Shown piece after piece: positions 49,364 through 60,376 of a stretch of 64,000 nt of DNA; positions within the stretch are counted from its first letter, which is position 1, and each line of letters opens with the position of its first letter. The stretch lies in assembly GCF_029637605.1 (NCBI RefSeq), contig NZ_CP121261.1, positions 4,836,001-4,900,000 of the forward strand. Reading direction: 5' to 3'. The stretch comes from Achromobacter spanius. Lineage in GTDB: Bacteria; Pseudomonadota; Gammaproteobacteria; Burkholderiales; Burkholderiaceae_B. A program made the translations under genes and the position numbers. The notes beneath the pieces were generated by a model. It made no database searches, was not told the origin of the DNA, and was given only the letters and a program-made list of their open reading frames with translations.

Positions 49364-49382
49364 CCCGTCCAAGGAGACATGC

Positions 49383-51344
49383 ATGGCCAGTCAATCCCGT
49401 CAGCACGCGCTGACGCAAGCGCGCCTGCTGTTCAACCAGCAGGGGGCGGTGCCCGGCGGCATCGTCGCTGAACCCATCCTGCGATCCTGGCGGCGCTGCG
49501 CCGACCTGGGCTTTGACATGCGTGGCGTGCGCCGCGCTGAACTCATGACCCAAGGCGAACTGCGCGAAGCCCAGCAGCGCAATGAAGCCCTGCGACGCCT
49601 GTCCGAACCCGCCATGTCCTACCTGCGCCGCCAGGCCGGCGGCAATGGCAACCTGGTGATCTTGTCCGACGCGCAAGGGCTGGTGCTGGACAGCGATGGC
49701 GACACCGGATTCGCCAGCCGCGCGTCCCGCGTGGCGCTGATGCCCGGCGCGCCCTGGGATGAGGCCGCCGCCGGTACCAACGCCATCGGCACCGCGCTGG
49801 TTGAAGGCCGGCCCATCGCCGTGCATGGCGCGGAACACTACTTTGAACCCAATCGCATCCTGACCTGCGCGGCCGTGCCCATCACCGACAGCGAAGGGCG
49901 CATGCTGGGAGTGCTGGACCTGTCCAGCCAGGCGCGCGACGTTCGCCCGGATGTGCTGGCCCTGGTGCGCGCGGCCGTGGACGTGATCGAGCACCGCTTG
50001 TTCGAACAAGCCTACGAGCACTACGCCGTGCTGCGCCTGCATGCCGACGCATCCGGCCTGGGCGCGCCGGGTGAAGGCTTGCTGGCGTTTCAGGGGGATG
50101 TGCTGATTGGCGCGAACCGCCGCGCCTTGCAGGCCTTGGGTCTGGCCGCGACCGCCTTGGGCGTGTACCGCTACGCTGATGTCTTCGACGGCGAGCTGGA
50201 ACGCTGCCCCGACGCGGCGGGCCGAGTGCATGCACGCGCGGGCACGAGCTACCACGCGCGCCTGCGGCTGCCGCGTTCGCGCCCGCCGCGACCGGTGGCG
50301 CCCGCCTTACCGCTCAGCGAGCCGCCCACCGAGGCCAATCGCCCCGTGGCGCCCAGCTTCGACGCCGCCACACTGGGCGCGTTGGCGCGTGCCGTGCATC
50401 TGTCGGATGCGGGCGTGTCGATTTTGCTGCAAGGCGAAACCGGGGTGGGCAAGGAAGTGTTTGCCCGCGAATTGCATGCGCGCGGCAAGCGCGCGGCGGG
50501 GCCGTTCGTGGCGGTCAATTGCGCGGCGCTGCCCGAAAGCCTGATCGAATCCGAACTGTTTGGCTACGAGGACGGCGCCTTTACCGGCGCGCGCCGCCAG
50601 GGCAGCAAGGGCTTGCTGCGCCAGGCGCACGGCGGGGTGCTGTTCCTGGATGAAATCGGCGATATGCCGCTGCTGCTGCAATCGCGTTTACTGCGCGTGC
50701 TGCAAACGCGCGAAGTGTCGCCGCTGGGCGCGGCGCGGCCGGTGCCGGTGGACTTTGCGCTGGTGTGCGCCACCCACCGCCCGCTGGCGCATGACGGCGC
50801 GGATGCGCCGGTGCGCCCTGACCTGTACTTCCGCATCGCCGAATACACGGTCACGCTGGAACCGCTGCGCGCCCGCGCCGACCGCCTGGAATTGCTGCGC
50901 GGGCTATGGGCGGCACAAGGCCCGGGCCCAATGCTGCCGCCGCACATCGAAGCGCTGTTGGCGGCGTATCCCTGGCCGGGCAACTACCGCCAATTGGCGG
51001 CGGTGCTGCGCAACATGCATGTGTTGGCGGGGCCATCGGGCGTGGTGGATGCCGACATGTTGCCGGCCGAGTTGTTGCAGGCCAAGGTATTGCCGTCCGA
51101 TCCGCTGCCCACGGGTCTGTTGGCAACCGATGTGAGGCCAACCATGGACGCGCGTCACGCCACCGACGTGGCGGCGGCTGCCGGCAGCAGCATGGAAGAT
51201 CTGCAATCGATTACGGACACGGCGATCCGCGACGCGCTGGCCGCGCACGGCGGCAATGTCAGCCGCGCGGCGCGGGCCCTGGGTGTGCACCGCAGCACCG
51301 TGTACCGGCGCGCGGGCGGGCTGGGTTTGCCGCGCTCGCGCTAA
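49383..51344 (+). CDS. Sigma-54-dependent activator, AcoR-like (GAF, AAA+, Fis HTH)
   Basis: A 653-residue bacterial enhancer-binding protein. The N-terminal GAF sensory domain (about residues 60-220) has [20 protein letters not shown]. The AAA+ domain has Walker [22 protein letters not shown] that contacts sigma-54 and Walker [15 protein letters not shown]. The C-terminal Fis-type HTH ([20 protein letters not shown]) binds DNA. It is divergent from the aldehyde dehydrogenase and likely activates it in response to acetaldehyde, ethanol or acetoin, which the sequence cannot distinguish. ATG 49383 follows AAGGAG. Confidence 0.93.
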   Translation: MASQSRQHALTQARLLFNQQGAVPGGIVAEPILRSWRRCADLGFDMRGVRRAELMTQGELREAQQRNEALRRLSEPAMSYLRRQAGGNGNLVILSDAQGLVLDSDGDTGFASRASRVALMPGAPWDEAAAGTNAIGTALVEGRPIAVHGAEHYFEPNRILTCAAVPITDSEGRMLGVLDLSSQARDVRPDVLALVRAAVDVIEHRLFEQAYEHYAVLRLHADASGLGAPGEGLLAFQGDVLIGANRRALQALGLAATALGVYRYADVFDGELERCPDAAGRVHARAGTSYHARLRLPRSRPPRPVAPALPLSEPPTEANRPVAPSFDAATLGALARAVHLSDAGVSILLQGETGVGKEVFARELHARGKRAAGPFVAVNCAALPESLIESELFGYEDGAFTGARRQGSKGLLRQAHGGVLFLDEIGDMPLLLQSRLLRVLQTREVSPLGAARPVPVDFALVCATHRPLAHDGADAPVRPDLYFRIAEYTVTLEPLRARADRLELLRGLWAAQGPGPMLPPHIEALLAAYPWPGNYRQLAAVLRNMHVLAGPSGVVDADMLPAELLQAKVLPSDPLPTGLLATDVRPTMDARHATDVAAAAGSSMEDLQSITDTAIRDALAAHGGNVSRAARALGVHRSTVYRRAGGLGLPRSR

Positions 51345-51360
51345 GCCCTTGATCTCTCGG

Positions 51361-51435
51361 CCCAGGACTCCTCAGCCCATGACTTCTTGGCCCATGACTT
51401 GTCGACCCATGACCTCTGTGCCCCTGGCCCGGAGC
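51361..51435. repeat. Five 15-bp tandem repeats downstream of the activator gene
   Basis: Units start at 51361, 51376, 51391, 51406 and 51421 with exact 15-base period; most begin cccatgac. They start 16 bases after the activator stop and lie in the gap with trpC. Confidence 0.8.
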
Positions 51436-51445
51436 CCGTGGCGCC

Positions 51446-52234
51446 TTAGTGCATCAGGCGGGCAAGTTCGCTGCCCGGATCCTTGGCGCGCATGAAGGCT
51501 TCGCCCACCAGGAAGGCGTTGACCTGGTTATCGCGCATGAGCTTGACGTCTTCGGGCTTGAGAATGCCGCTTTCCGTGACGACGCGCTTGCCTGCCGGAA
51601 TGCTGGGCAGCAGGTCCAGCGTGTTCTTCAGGCTGGTTTCGAAGGTGCGCAGGTTGCGGTTGTTGATGCCCAGGAGCGGCGTCTTCATCGTCAGCGCCAC
51701 GTCCAGTTCGCGGGCGTCGTGCACTTCCACCAGCACGTCCATGCCCAGTTCCATCGCCAGCGTTTCGTAGTCGCGCAGTTGCGACGGCGTCAGCGCGGCC
51801 ACGATCAGCAGCACGCAGTCGGCGCCCATCGCGCGCGCCGCGATGATCTGGTAGGAATCGATCACGAAGTCCTTGCGCAGCACGGGTAGCGAGCAGGCCG
51901 CGCGCGCTTGGCGCAGGTGGTCGTGCGAACCCTGGAAGAACTGCACGTCGGTCAGCACCGACAGGCAGGCCGCGCCATGCACGGCATAGGACGACGCAAT
52001 GTCCGCGGGGGCAAAGGTGTCGCGCAGCACGCCCTTGGAGGGCGATGCTTTCTTGATTTCAGCGATGACGCCGGCCTTGCCCTGCGAGATCTTGTCTTCG
52101 ATGGCTTGCGCGAAGCCGCGCACGTCCTGGCGAGCCTGCGCTTCGCGCAGGACTTCGGCTTCGCTGCGCATCTGGCGAGCGGCGGCGACTTCCTCAACCT
52201 TGACGGCGAGGATCTTCGCGAGAATATCGTTCAT
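51446..52234 (-). CDS. trpC: Indole-3-glycerol phosphate synthase
   Basis: TIM-barrel enzyme that closes the indole ring from CdRP. It shows [12 protein letters not shown] with the catalytic lysine and later [11 protein letters not shown] plus [11 protein letters not shown]. 262 residues, no fused TrpF domain. It overlaps trpD by four bases and is the last gene of the trp operon in this window. Confidence 0.95.
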   Translation of the reverse strand: MNDILAKILAVKVEEVAAARQMRSEAEVLREAQARQDVRGFAQAIEDKISQGKAGVIAEIKKASPSKGVLRDTFAPADIASSYAVHGAACLSVLTDVQFFQGSHDHLRQARAACSLPVLRKDFVIDSYQIIAARAMGADCVLLIVAALTPSQLRDYETLAMELGMDVLVEVHDARELDVALTMKTPLLGINNRNLRTFETSLKNTLDLLPSIPAGKRVVTESGILKPEDVKLMRDNQVNAFLVGEAFMRAKDPGSELARLMH

Positions 52235-53262
52235 TTCTGGAATTTCCGGGTATATGCGCAGAATTCTTCCAGCTTGGCTCGCGCCGCGCCGGTGGCGATC
52301 AGTTCAAATGCTAGCGCTAAGGCTTCGGGAATGGAATCGGCTTTATTGCCGGCGTAGATGGCAAGTCCTGCATTCAGGGCGACGATGTCGCGGGCCGTGC
52401 CCTCGACATTTTCCAGCGCCTCGATGACAAGTTCGCGCGACTGCTCGCGATTGGACACCTTGATGGACCGGTTGGACATCATGGATAGCCCGTAGTCTTC
52501 GGGGTGGATTTCATATTCCCGTATTTGACCATCTTTCAGCTCGCCGACCAGCGTGGCCCCGCCCAACGACGCTTCGTCCATGCCGTCCTTGCCGTGCACC
52601 ACCAGCACATGGCGCGAGCCCAGGCGTTCCAGCACGCGCACCTGAATGCCGACCAGGTCAGGGTGGAACACGCCCATCAACTGGTTGGCGGCGCCGGCAG
52701 GGTTGGTCAGGGGGCCAAGAATATTGAAGATGGTGCGCACGGCCAATTCCTTGCGCACGGCGGCCACGTTCTTCATGGCGCCGTGATGCGCGGGCGCGAA
52801 CATGAAGCCGATGCCGGTGGCCTGGATGCACTCGGCCACTTCATCGGGCGTCAGCACCAGGTTGGCGCCCAGCGCTTCCAGCACGTCGGCGCTGCCGCTG
52901 GACGACGAGGCGCTGCGGTTGCCATGCTTGGCGATCGGCACGCCGGCCGCCGCCGCCACGAACATGGCCGTGGTCGAGATGTTGAAGGTGTGGCTGCCGT
53001 CGCCGCCCGTGCCGCACATGTCCAGCAGGTCTTGCGGGTTGGGCGTGACGACCGGCGTGGCGAATTCGCGCATGACCTGGGCGGCGGCGGTGATTTCGCC
53101 GATGGTCTCCTTCTTGACGCGCAGGCCCATCAAGAGCGCGCTGGCGATTTGCGGCGACATCTCGCCGCGCATCAGCATGCGCATCAGATGCAGCATTTCG
53201 TCGTGGAAAATTTCGCGATGTTCAATGCAGCGCGTCAGGGCTTCGGTGGGGGAAATGGTCAC
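52231..53262 (-). CDS. trpD: Anthranilate phosphoribosyltransferase
   Basis: Transfers ribose 5-phosphate to anthranilate. The PRPP-binding [11 protein letters not shown] and [18 protein letters not shown] are typical. I chose GTG 53262, with AAGGA upstream, giving 343 residues. Separate from trpG (not the fused form). Between trpG and trpC. Confidence 0.95.
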   Translation of the reverse strand: MTISPTEALTRCIEHREIFHDEMLHLMRMLMRGEMSPQIASALLMGLRVKKETIGEITAAAQVMREFATPVVTPNPQDLLDMCGTGGDGSHTFNISTTAMFVAAAAGVPIAKHGNRSASSSSGSADVLEALGANLVLTPDEVAECIQATGIGFMFAPAHHGAMKNVAAVRKELAVRTIFNILGPLTNPAGAANQLMGVFHPDLVGIQVRVLERLGSRHVLVVHGKDGMDEASLGGATLVGELKDGQIREYEIHPEDYGLSMMSNRSIKVSNREQSRELVIEALENVEGTARDIVALNAGLAIYAGNKADSIPEALALAFELIATGAARAKLEEFCAYTRKFQK

Positions 53263-53279
53263 GGTGCGTCCTTCTTGTC

Positions 53280-53846
53280 TTAGGCGAGGTTCAGGAAATT
53301 GCGCAGCAGGGCATGGCCGTGTTCGCTGAGCACGGACTCGGGGTGAAACTGTACTCCGTACAGCGGCAGGGTCTTGTGGCGCACGCCCATGATGTCGCCG
53401 TCCGGCGCTGTTGCCGTCACCGCCAGGCAGTCGGGCAGGGTGGCGGGGTCTATCGTCAGCGAGTTGTAACGGATCACGGTGTACGGCGTGGGCAGGTCGG
53501 TGAAGATGTCTGTGCCGGTATGGGAAATTTGTACCGTCTTGCCATGCATGATCTGCTGGGCGCGCACGATGTCGCCGCCGTAGGCCGCGCCGATCGCCTG
53601 ATGGCCCAGGCACACACCCAGAATCGGTTTCTTGCCGGCGAAGGCCTGGATGGCGGCCACCGAAATGCCGGCTTCAGAAGGCGAGCACGGGCCGGGCGAC
53701 ACGCAGATGCGGTCCGGGTTCAGCGCGCTGATTTCTTCCAGCGTGATTTGGTCATTGCGCGCCACGCGCACGTCTTCGCCGAGCTCGCCGAAGTACTGGA
53801 CCAGGTTGTAGGTAAACGAATCGTAGTTATCAATCATCAACAGCAT
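53280..53846 (-). CDS. trpG: Anthranilate synthase glutamine amidotransferase component
   Basis: A 188-residue class I glutamine amidotransferase that provides ammonia to TrpE. Catalytic Cys in [10 protein letters not shown] and the His/Glu pair in [11 protein letters not shown] are visible. Start at 53846 has [20 protein letters not shown], the standard N terminus. Short gap (43 bases) after trpE. Confidence 0.95.
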   Translation of the reverse strand: MLLMIDNYDSFTYNLVQYFGELGEDVRVARNDQITLEEISALNPDRICVSPGPCSPSEAGISVAAIQAFAGKKPILGVCLGHQAIGAAYGGDIVRAQQIMHGKTVQISHTGTDIFTDLPTPYTVIRYNSLTIDPATLPDCLAVTATAPDGDIMGVRHKTLPLYGVQFHPESVLSEHGHALLRNFLNLA

Positions 53847-53889
53847 TTTTTTCTCCGTGCGGGCGGGGGGCGTCTGGCCGGGGCCGGAA

Positions 53890-55410
53890 TCAGATGGGTT
53901 CGTCCAGGCCGTGCTGGACCTGCTCGGCGGCGCGCAGCACCGCGCGGGCCTTGGCTTCGGTTTCGGCATATTCGGCTTCGGGGTTGGAGTCGGCCACGAT
54001 GCCGGCTGCGGCTTGCACGTACAGCGTGCCGTCCTTGATGACGCCGGTGCGGATGGCGATGGCCACGTCCATTTCGCCGCCGTAGCTCAGGTAGCCGGCG
54101 GCTCCGCCGTAGATGCCACGGCGCACGGGTTCCAGTTCGTCGATGATCTTCATGGCTTCCACTTTGGGTGCGCCCGTCAGGGTGCCGGCGGGGAAGGACG
54201 CGCGCAGCACGTCCATGCTGCTCATGCCGGGATTCAGGTTGCCGGTGACGTTGGACACCAGGTGCATCACGTGCGAATAGCGTTCGATGACCATGGTGTC
54301 GCTGACCTTGACCGAGCCCACTTCAGCCACGCGACCCACGTCGTTGCGCGCCAGGTCGATCAGCATCACGTGTTCGGCCACTTCCTTGGGGTCGGCCTTC
54401 AGTTCGGCGGCCAGCGCCGCGTCTTCCTGGGGCGTGGCGCCGCGCTTGCGGGTGCCGGCCAGCGGGCGGATGGTGATCTGCGACTTGGGCACGCCGTTGT
54501 CCACCACGCTTTCCTGGCGCACCAGGATCTCGGGCGACGCGCCCACCACCTGGAAGTCGCCAAAGTTCCAGAAGTACATGTAGGGCGAGGGGTTCAGCGA
54601 ACGCAGGGCGCGGTAGAGGGACAACGGGGAATCACGGAAGGGCTTGGCGATGACTTGGCCGATCTGCACCTGCATCAGGTCGCCGGCGGCAATGTGTTCC
54701 TTGGCGCGGTGCACGGCGGCCAGATAGTCTTCTTTCTTGAAGTCGCGCCGCTCTTCGGTCTGCATGCTGGCGTGGCTGTACGGAATTTCAACCGGGCGTC
54801 GCAGGCGGGCGCGCAGGTCGTGCAGGCGCTGCTGGGCGCGGCTGTAGGATTCGGGCTGGCTGGGGTCGGCGTAGACCATCAGGTAGATGCGGCCGGCCAG
54901 GTTGTCGACGATGACCAGTTCATCCACATGCATCAGCATCAGGTCGGGCGTACCGCCTTCCATGCCGGCCGGGAACGGTTTGACGGCAGGCCCCAGGCAG
55001 GGCTCGATGTGGCGCACGGTGTCATAGCCGAAGTAGCCGGCCAGGCCGCCGCAAAAGCGCGGCATGCCGGGGCGCAGCGCCACCTTGAAACGGCTTTGGT
55101 ATTGCTCGATGAAGGCCAGCGGGTCGCCTTCGTGCGTTTCCACGACCTTGCCGTCGTGCAGCACTTCCGTCAGCGTGCCGCTGGCCCGGATCACGGTGCG
55201 GGCGGGCAGGCCGATGAAGGAATAGCGACCGAAGCGCTCGCCGCCCACCACGGATTCCATCAGGCAGGTCATGCGGCCGGCCAAGGGGCCCGCGTGCGCC
55301 AGCTTCAGGTAGATGCCCAGCGGGGTATCCAGGTCGGCGTAGGTTTCGGCCACCAGCGGGATGCGGTTGTAGCCTTGGGCGGCGAGGGCCTTGAATTCGA
55401 TTTCGGTCAT
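53890..55410 (-). CDS. trpE: Anthranilate synthase component I
   Basis: A 506-residue chorismate-binding enzyme that forms anthranilate. The C-terminal domain has [30 protein letters not shown] and [16 protein letters not shown] at 55410. Upstream are a Trp-rich leader peptide and an attenuator. Feedback inhibition by tryptophan is known for the family. Confidence 0.96.
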   Translation of the reverse strand: MTEIEFKALAAQGYNRIPLVAETYADLDTPLGIYLKLAHAGPLAGRMTCLMESVVGGERFGRYSFIGLPARTVIRASGTLTEVLHDGKVVETHEGDPLAFIEQYQSRFKVALRPGMPRFCGGLAGYFGYDTVRHIEPCLGPAVKPFPAGMEGGTPDLMLMHVDELVIVDNLAGRIYLMVYADPSQPESYSRAQQRLHDLRARLRRPVEIPYSHASMQTEERRDFKKEDYLAAVHRAKEHIAAGDLMQVQIGQVIAKPFRDSPLSLYRALRSLNPSPYMYFWNFGDFQVVGASPEILVRQESVVDNGVPKSQITIRPLAGTRKRGATPQEDAALAAELKADPKEVAEHVMLIDLARNDVGRVAEVGSVKVSDTMVIERYSHVMHLVSNVTGNLNPGMSSMDVLRASFPAGTLTGAPKVEAMKIIDELEPVRRGIYGGAAGYLSYGGEMDVAIAIRTGVIKDGTLYVQAAAGIVADSNPEAEYAETEAKARAVLRAAEQVQHGLDEPI

Positions 55411-55460
55411 GTCGGGTCTCGTGAGCGATTCTTGATTTGCTTTCAGACCGGGCGCACAAC

Positions 55461-55495
55461 AAAAAAGCCCGGTCCAGGTATCTGGTTCCGGGCTT
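55461..55495 (-). terminator. trp attenuator terminator before trpE
   Basis: On the minus strand the arms aagcccgg and ccgggctt (55488-55495 and 55465-55472) flank a 15-base loop and are followed by a run of T. It ends about 50 bases before the trpE start. An alternative hairpin, ctgtgt/acacag (55500-55513), lies between it and the leader peptide. With the Trp-rich leader this is classical transcription attenuation. Confidence 0.88.
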
Positions 55496-55554
55496 GGCTC
55501 TGTGTTTACACAGCTACGGCACTAGGCGGCATACGCGTCCAGGGCCGGGAGGGA

Positions 55555-55629
55555 TCATCGCCACCCGGAAGACAAACGCCACCAGCGCCACGAGGCGCCG
55601 AGCATTTGGTTCTGGGGGTAAGCGTTCAT
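55555..55629 (-). CDS. trpL: trp operon leader peptide
   Basis: A 24-residue peptide MNAYPQNQMLGASWRWWRL followed by SSGWR, with four tryptophan codons, three of them in a cluster of four codons (W-R-W-W). It lies directly upstream of the attenuator of trpE. No ribosome-binding site is strong. It was missed by simple gene-length filters. Stalling at the Trp codons when tryptophan is scarce would prevent the terminator from forming. Inference from arrangement and known trp attenuators. Confidence 0.85.
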   Translation of the reverse strand: MNAYPQNQMLGASWRWWRLSSGWR

Positions 55630-55701
55630 TGATCTGGCTGTGTCTTTACGTGTTGGGGGTATTGCTGGTGTTCACGCTGGTATTCAGTTTGCTGGCACCG
55701 A

Positions 55702-56409
55702 TCAGGAGGCGATTTTCGCGGCGTTCTGGTTTTGATTCCAGAGCGCCACCCACTGGGCGGCGTCAACAAGCGTGTCAACTATACCATCGACATCCAGCTC
55801 CCGCACGTCACGGCCTTCGTTGTAGCCATAAGGCACCACCAGCACCTGCGTGCCGGCCGTGCGGCCCGCCTGGGCGTCGTTGATCGAGTCGCCGATGGTG
55901 ACGGCTTCACCCACCGCCACGCCCAGCAGTTCGCAGGCGTGCACGACCTGGTCCGGGTCGGGTTTGCGGCGCGCGCAGGTGTCGCCGCAGACGACCGCGT
56001 CGAAAAAGCCCGCCAAGCCGGTGCGCTGCAACAGCGGCAGCGTGAATTCGGTGGGCTTGTTGGTGACGACGGCCAGCTTCAGGCCCTGGTCGCGCATGTG
56101 CTTCAGGCCGTCGATGACGCCGGGGTAGACCTGGGCGCGTTCGCCGTTGACCAGGTGATAGTGGCGATAGAAAGATTCCCGGGCGCGTTCGAATTCGGCG
56201 GGCGAGGGGTCGGCGGCGTGCAGGCTGCCGGCCAGGCTGCGGCGGACCAGGTTGTCGACGCCCTTGCCCACGAAGGTGGCCACTACGTCTACACGCAGCG
56301 CGGTCATGCCGAGCTCAACGCGCATGGCGTTGGCGGCGAAGGCCAGGTCGGGGATGGAGTCCAGCAGGGTGCCGTCCAGGTCCAGCAGCGCGGCGCGAAA
56401 AGCGGTCAT
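55702..56409 (-). CDS. gph: Phosphoglycolate phosphatase
   Basis: A 235-residue HAD-superfamily phosphatase: LLDLDGTLLDS carries the nucleophilic aspartate, VVTNKPT and GDSINDAQAG complete the active site. It dephosphorylates 2-phosphoglycolate. In the same run as rpe and trp, a conserved order in Bordetella relatives. Confidence 0.93.
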   Translation of the reverse strand: MTAFRAALLDLDGTLLDSIPDLAFAANAMRVELGMTALRVDVVATFVGKGVDNLVRRSLAGSLHAADPSPAEFERARESFYRHYHLVNGERAQVYPGVIDGLKHMRDQGLKLAVVTNKPTEFTLPLLQRTGLAGFFDAVVCGDTCARRKPDPDQVVHACELLGVAVGEAVTIGDSINDAQAGRTAGTQVLVVPYGYNEGRDVRELDVDGIVDTLVDAAQWVALWNQNQNAAKIAS

Positions 56410-56426
56410 GGCGATTATTCCTGGGT

Positions 56427-57131
56427 TCAGACGGCGGTGGTTTCGCCAACGGCGATCTGTTCGCGCATGGACTTGATGATGCCGGCGTAGTCCGGCTTGC
56501 CGAAAATGGCGGAGCCGGCCACGAAGGTGTCGGCACCCGCGCGGCGGATTTCGGCGATGTTGTCGATTTTGACGCCGCCGTCCACCTGCAGCACGATTTC
56601 CTGGCCGCCCGCCTGCGTCCAGGCGTCGATCCGGGCGCGCGCTTCGCGCAGCTTGGTCAGCGCGCCGGGAATGAAGCTCTGGCCGCCAAAGCCCGGGTTC
56701 ACCGACATGATCAGGATCAGGTCGATCTTGTCCATGACGTAATCCAGGTAGGACAGCGGCGTGGCGGGGTTGAAGACCAGGCCGGCCTTACAGCCGTTTT
56801 CGCGGATCAAGGACAGCGTGCGGTCCACGTGGCGGCTGGCGTCCGGGTGGAAGCTGATGTAGTCGGCGCCCGCCTTGGCGAACATGGGCACCAGGTCGTC
56901 CACCGGCTCAACCATCAGATGCACGTCAATCGGCACTTGCACGTGGGGGCGGATCGCCGCGCACACCATCGGGCCGATGGTCAGATTGGGGACATAGTGA
57001 TTGTCCATCACGTCCACGTGGATCCAGTCGGCGCCGGCGGCGACAACGTTGCGGACTTCCTCGCCCAGGCGGGCGAAGTCAGCCGACAGGATGCTGGGGG
57101 TGATGCGAGTGGAGGCCATGGAGGATGACAT
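56427..57131 (-). CDS. rpe: Ribulose-phosphate 3-epimerase
   Basis: Interconverts ribulose 5-phosphate and xylulose 5-phosphate. Signature features: [37 protein letters not shown] and [12 protein letters not shown]. Start uncertain among in-frame ATGs at 57155, 57131 and 57119, none with a clear ribosome-binding site; I report 57131 (234 residues). Divergent from apaG. Confidence 0.94.
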   Translation of the reverse strand: MSSSMASTRITPSILSADFARLGEEVRNVVAAGADWIHVDVMDNHYVPNLTIGPMVCAAIRPHVQVPIDVHLMVEPVDDLVPMFAKAGADYISFHPDASRHVDRTLSLIRENGCKAGLVFNPATPLSYLDYVMDKIDLILIMSVNPGFGGQSFIPGALTKLREARARIDAWTQAGGQEIVLQVDGGVKIDNIAEIRRAGADTFVAGSAIFGKPDYAGIIKSMREQIAVGETTAV

Positions 57132-57317
57132 GATGTTCGGAATCGGGGAGGGCATAATGTGCCATTATTGCAGTTTGAGGCGCGGGTTCGGGAAAGGCCC
57201 GGTTTCGCGGGACCGAAATCTGCGTCTCTTATACACGTTCCCATACGTCTCCCAAATGTCTACCAAGCGCCCGGCGCCGTTCTGTGGCCCGGGGCGTCCA
57301 GCCACACAGGAAGGACT

Positions 57318-57692
57318 GTGAAACCTTACGACCTGAGCGTCTCTGTCTCTCCGCGCTTCGTGCCTGAACAGTCCGATCCCAGCGAGCAGCAATTCGTCTT
57401 CGCCTATACCGTGCGCATCACCAATACCGGCGAACATCCCGCCCAGGTGATCAGCCGCCACTGGGTCATCACCGACGGCAACCAGCGCGTGCAGGAAGTG
57501 CGCGGGCTGGGCATCGTGGGCCAGCAGCCCCTGCTGGCGCCCGGCGAAACCTTCGAATACACCAGCGGCTGTCCGCTACCCACGCCGGTGGGTACGATGC
57601 GTGGCACTTACCATTGCGTCGGCGAGAACGGCATCCCGTTCGAAGTGCCGATCTCTGAATTCGTCCTGGCCATGCCTCGCACCCTGCATTAA
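57318..57692 (+). CDS. apaG: ApaG family protein
   Basis: A 124-residue protein with an Ig-like fold, known from many proteobacteria, of unclear role (often near ksgA and apaH). It has RFVPEQSDPSEQQFVFAYTV, HWVITDGNQRVQEVRGLGIVG and GTMRGTYHCV. GTG at 57318 has AAGGA upstream; preceded by rpe on the opposite strand. Confidence 0.9.
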   Translation: MKPYDLSVSVSPRFVPEQSDPSEQQFVFAYTVRITNTGEHPAQVISRHWVITDGNQRVQEVRGLGIVGQQPLLAPGETFEYTSGCPLPTPVGTMRGTYHCVGENGIPFEVPISEFVLAMPRTLH

Positions 57693-57741
57693 TGGTTGTG
57701 CCCGCCGTCCGTAGCCCGTCGCCCGCTTGTTCCCTCTGCTC

Positions 57742-59043
57742 ATGAAGCGCATTCTCAGCCTGTCCCTGCTGTCCATCCTGCTGGCGGCATGTTCCACCCC
57801 CTCGGATATTCCTCCTGATTCCGGCGGCTCCGGTATTCCCGGTGCGCCTGCGTCGGCGGCCGATGGCCCGCTGGTGGTGCCGCAACTGTCGGCGCTGCGT
57901 GATACGCCGCCCCGTGCGCTGGCTGGAAAATTCAAGCCCGCCAACTGGTCCGAAATGCCGGGCTGGACGTCCGACGACCTGACCCAGTTCTGGCCCTTGT
58001 TCCTGCGTAACTGCAAGGGCTTGATGCGGCAGACCAGCGGCAACCTGGCCGCGCCCGCGCGCGCCACGCCGCGCGTCTGGCAGCCAGTTTGCGCCGCCGC
58101 CGTCGACCCGGCCCGCGCTCCGGCCGCTGGTGACGGCGAAGGCGTGCGCCGCTTCCTGCAAACCTATTTGCAGCCGTGGCGCCTGAACGCCGCCGACGGC
58201 AAGCCCGCCGCCAACACGGTCACTGGCTATTACGAACCCCTGGTGCGCGGCTCGCGTCGCCAGGGCGGCAAGTACCAGTGGCCGCTCTACGCCGTGCCGG
58301 CCGACCTGCTGACGATCGACCTGGGCTCGGTGTACCCGGACCTGGCCGGCAAGCGCGTGCGCGGCAAGCTCGACGGCAAGCGCGTCGTGCCCTATGACAC
58401 CCGGGCGGCCATCGAGTCCTCCGGGCGCAAGCCGCCGGTGGTGGTCTGGGTTGACGACCCGGTCGACAACTTCTTCCTGCAGGTACAGGGCTCCGGCCGT
58501 GTCCAACTGACCGATGGGCCGGACGCAGGCAAGACCATCCGTGTCGCCTACGCCGACCATAACGGCCAGCCCTATGCGTCCATCGGCCGCTGGCTGATCG
58601 ACCGTGGCGAGCTGACCGCCGACCAGGCGTCCATGCAGAACATCCGCGCCTGGGCGCAGCGCAATCCCAAGCGCGTGCCCGAGATGCTGAACGCCAATCC
58701 GGCCGTCGTGTTCTTCCGCGAAGAGCCGGTCATTGACCCCGAACAAGGGCCGAAGGGCGCCTACGCGATCCCGCTGTCGCCCCGGCGCTCCATCGCGGTG
58801 GACGCCACCTTCGTGCCGCTGGGCACGCCGGTATACCTGAGCACGACCTTTCCGGCCTCCGACCGGCCGCTGCAACGCCTGGTGTTCGCACAGGACACGG
58901 GCACGGCCATCCGGGGCGCCGCGCGCGCCGACTTCTACTGGGGTTACGGCGAAGAAGCCGGCCAGCAGGCGGGCCGCATGAAACAACGGGGCCAGATGTG
59001 GGTGCTGTGGCCCAAGCAAGCGGGGGAGCCCTCGGCAAGATGA
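57742..59043 (+). CDS. mltA: Membrane-bound lytic murein transglycosylase A
   Basis: A 433-residue outer-membrane lipoprotein that cleaves peptidoglycan. The lipobox LLAAC places the lipid on Cys17. The MltA domain has TGYYEPLVRGS and the 3D domain shows FVPLGTPVYL, DTGTAIRG and ADFYWGYG. ATG at 57742. Coupled to the next gene by an ATGA overlap. Confidence 0.93.
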   Translation: MKRILSLSLLSILLAACSTPSDIPPDSGGSGIPGAPASAADGPLVVPQLSALRDTPPRALAGKFKPANWSEMPGWTSDDLTQFWPLFLRNCKGLMRQTSGNLAAPARATPRVWQPVCAAAVDPARAPAAGDGEGVRRFLQTYLQPWRLNAADGKPAANTVTGYYEPLVRGSRRQGGKYQWPLYAVPADLLTIDLGSVYPDLAGKRVRGKLDGKRVVPYDTRAAIESSGRKPPVVVWVDDPVDNFFLQVQGSGRVQLTDGPDAGKTIRVAYADHNGQPYASIGRWLIDRGELTADQASMQNIRAWAQRNPKRVPEMLNANPAVVFFREEPVIDPEQGPKGAYAIPLSPRRSIAVDATFVPLGTPVYLSTTFPASDRPLQRLVFAQDTGTAIRGAARADFYWGYGEEAGQQAGRMKQRGQMWVLWPKQAGEPSAR

Positions 59044-60209
59044 GCCATCAAATCGTTGTTTGCGGGGCCGGCATCGTCGGCCTGTCCACCGCCCTGGCGC
59101 TGGCCCGACGCGGCCAGCGCGTAGCCGTGCTGGCGCCGCGCGCGTCCGTGCCCGCGGCGGATCCCAACCACTACCACCCGCGCGTCTACGCCATCTCGCC
59201 CGCCAGCCAGCGTTTCCTGGCCGACCTGGGCGTCTGGGACGCCATGCCCGCCGCCCGGCTGACGCCGGTCGAGGCCATGGAGATCCACGGCGACGCCGAC
59301 GGGCAGGTCAACCTGAACGCCTGGCAGGCGGCTTTGCCGCAGCTTGCCTGGATCGTCGAATCCGGCGAAATCGAACGTGTGCTGATCCAAGCCGTGCGGA
59401 TGTTCGGCATCCCCTGGCTGGAAGACCGCTGCACGGGCTATCAGGATGGCGCGGTCGATACCGAAAGCGGTACGCGCATCCGGGCAGAACTGTTCGTGGG
59501 CGCCGACGGCGCGGCCTCGCCGCTGCGCGCGGCGGCGGGCCTGAAACACGATGCGGTCTCGTACAACGACACCGGGCTGGTCGTACACCTGGACGCGGAA
59601 CGTGCCCACCACGGCACGGCGCTCCAGTGGTTCCGCGACGACGGCGTGCTGGCCTTGCTGCCGCTGCCCGACACCACCAGCGGCCCGCAAGTGTCGATGG
59701 TGTGGTCCATGCGCAGCGAATTGGCGCAGGACCTGCTGGCCTTGCCGCCCGAGCAGCAGACGTCGCGCCTGGAAACCTTGCTGGCCGATGCCGCCGAGGG
59801 CCGGCTGGGCCGCTTGACGGTCCGCAGCAAGCTGCACGGCTTTCCGCTCACGCTGGAGCGCGCCCAGATGGTGGCGCCCGGCATCGCGCTGGCCGGCGAC
59901 GCCGCGCACCGCTTGCACCCGTTGGCGGGGCAGGGGCTGAACCTGGGCCTGGGAGATGTCGAGGCGCTGGCTCGCACCGTGGCGGGGCGCGAGCCGTACC
60001 GCTCGGCGGGCGACATCCGCGTGCTGCACCGCTACCAGCGTGCGCGCGCCGAACCGGTGCTGGCGATGCGCCTGGCCACCGACGGCTTGCACAAGCTGTT
60101 CGCCTCGCGCGCCACGCCCCTGGTTTGGCTGCGCAATGCCGGCATGCACTGGGTGGAAAAAGCGCCCCTGATCAAGCGCCGCCTGATCGCCGGGGCATCG
60201 GCCAATTGA
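59040..60209 (+). CDS. UbiH/UbiF/VisC family FAD-dependent hydroxylase
   Basis: A 389-residue FAD monooxygenase of the ubiquinone-hydroxylase group. GAGIVGLSTALALARRG is the Rossmann FAD motif, GADGAASPLR follows, and GDAAHRLHPLAGQGLNLGLGD is the second FAD motif. It probably hydroxylates an ubiquinone precursor ring, but the exact position (UbiH, UbiF or UbiI) is not settled by sequence. Overlaps mltA by four bases. Confidence 0.88.
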   Translation: MSHQIVVCGAGIVGLSTALALARRGQRVAVLAPRASVPAADPNHYHPRVYAISPASQRFLADLGVWDAMPAARLTPVEAMEIHGDADGQVNLNAWQAALPQLAWIVESGEIERVLIQAVRMFGIPWLEDRCTGYQDGAVDTESGTRIRAELFVGADGAASPLRAAAGLKHDAVSYNDTGLVVHLDAERAHHGTALQWFRDDGVLALLPLPDTTSGPQVSMVWSMRSELAQDLLALPPEQQTSRLETLLADAAEGRLGRLTVRSKLHGFPLTLERAQMVAPGIALAGDAAHRLHPLAGQGLNLGLGDVEALARTVAGREPYRSAGDIRVLHRYQRARAEPVLAMRLATDGLHKLFASRATPLVWLRNAGMHWVEKAPLIKRRLIAGASAN

Positions 60210-60376
60210 CGCGCTCTTGCGCTTTTTCTTGAGGTTTTCTTTTGGAACCTTGAAGGGTGGCCGGCGTCTGAATGACACTCCGCCTTTCCGCGTCGCCCCG
60301 GCAAGTCGTCCGGCCCGGCTCCCCGCCGGATGAGTTACGCTTTTCCCCAAAGAACACGATAAGTACAGGAGCACCC

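Noticed and set aside
55437..55883. Plus-strand frame with a hydrophobic stretch across the trp leader
   Set aside because: It overlaps the leader, attenuator and gph on the other strand, lacks a ribosome-binding site and its C-terminal half has no recognisable feature.
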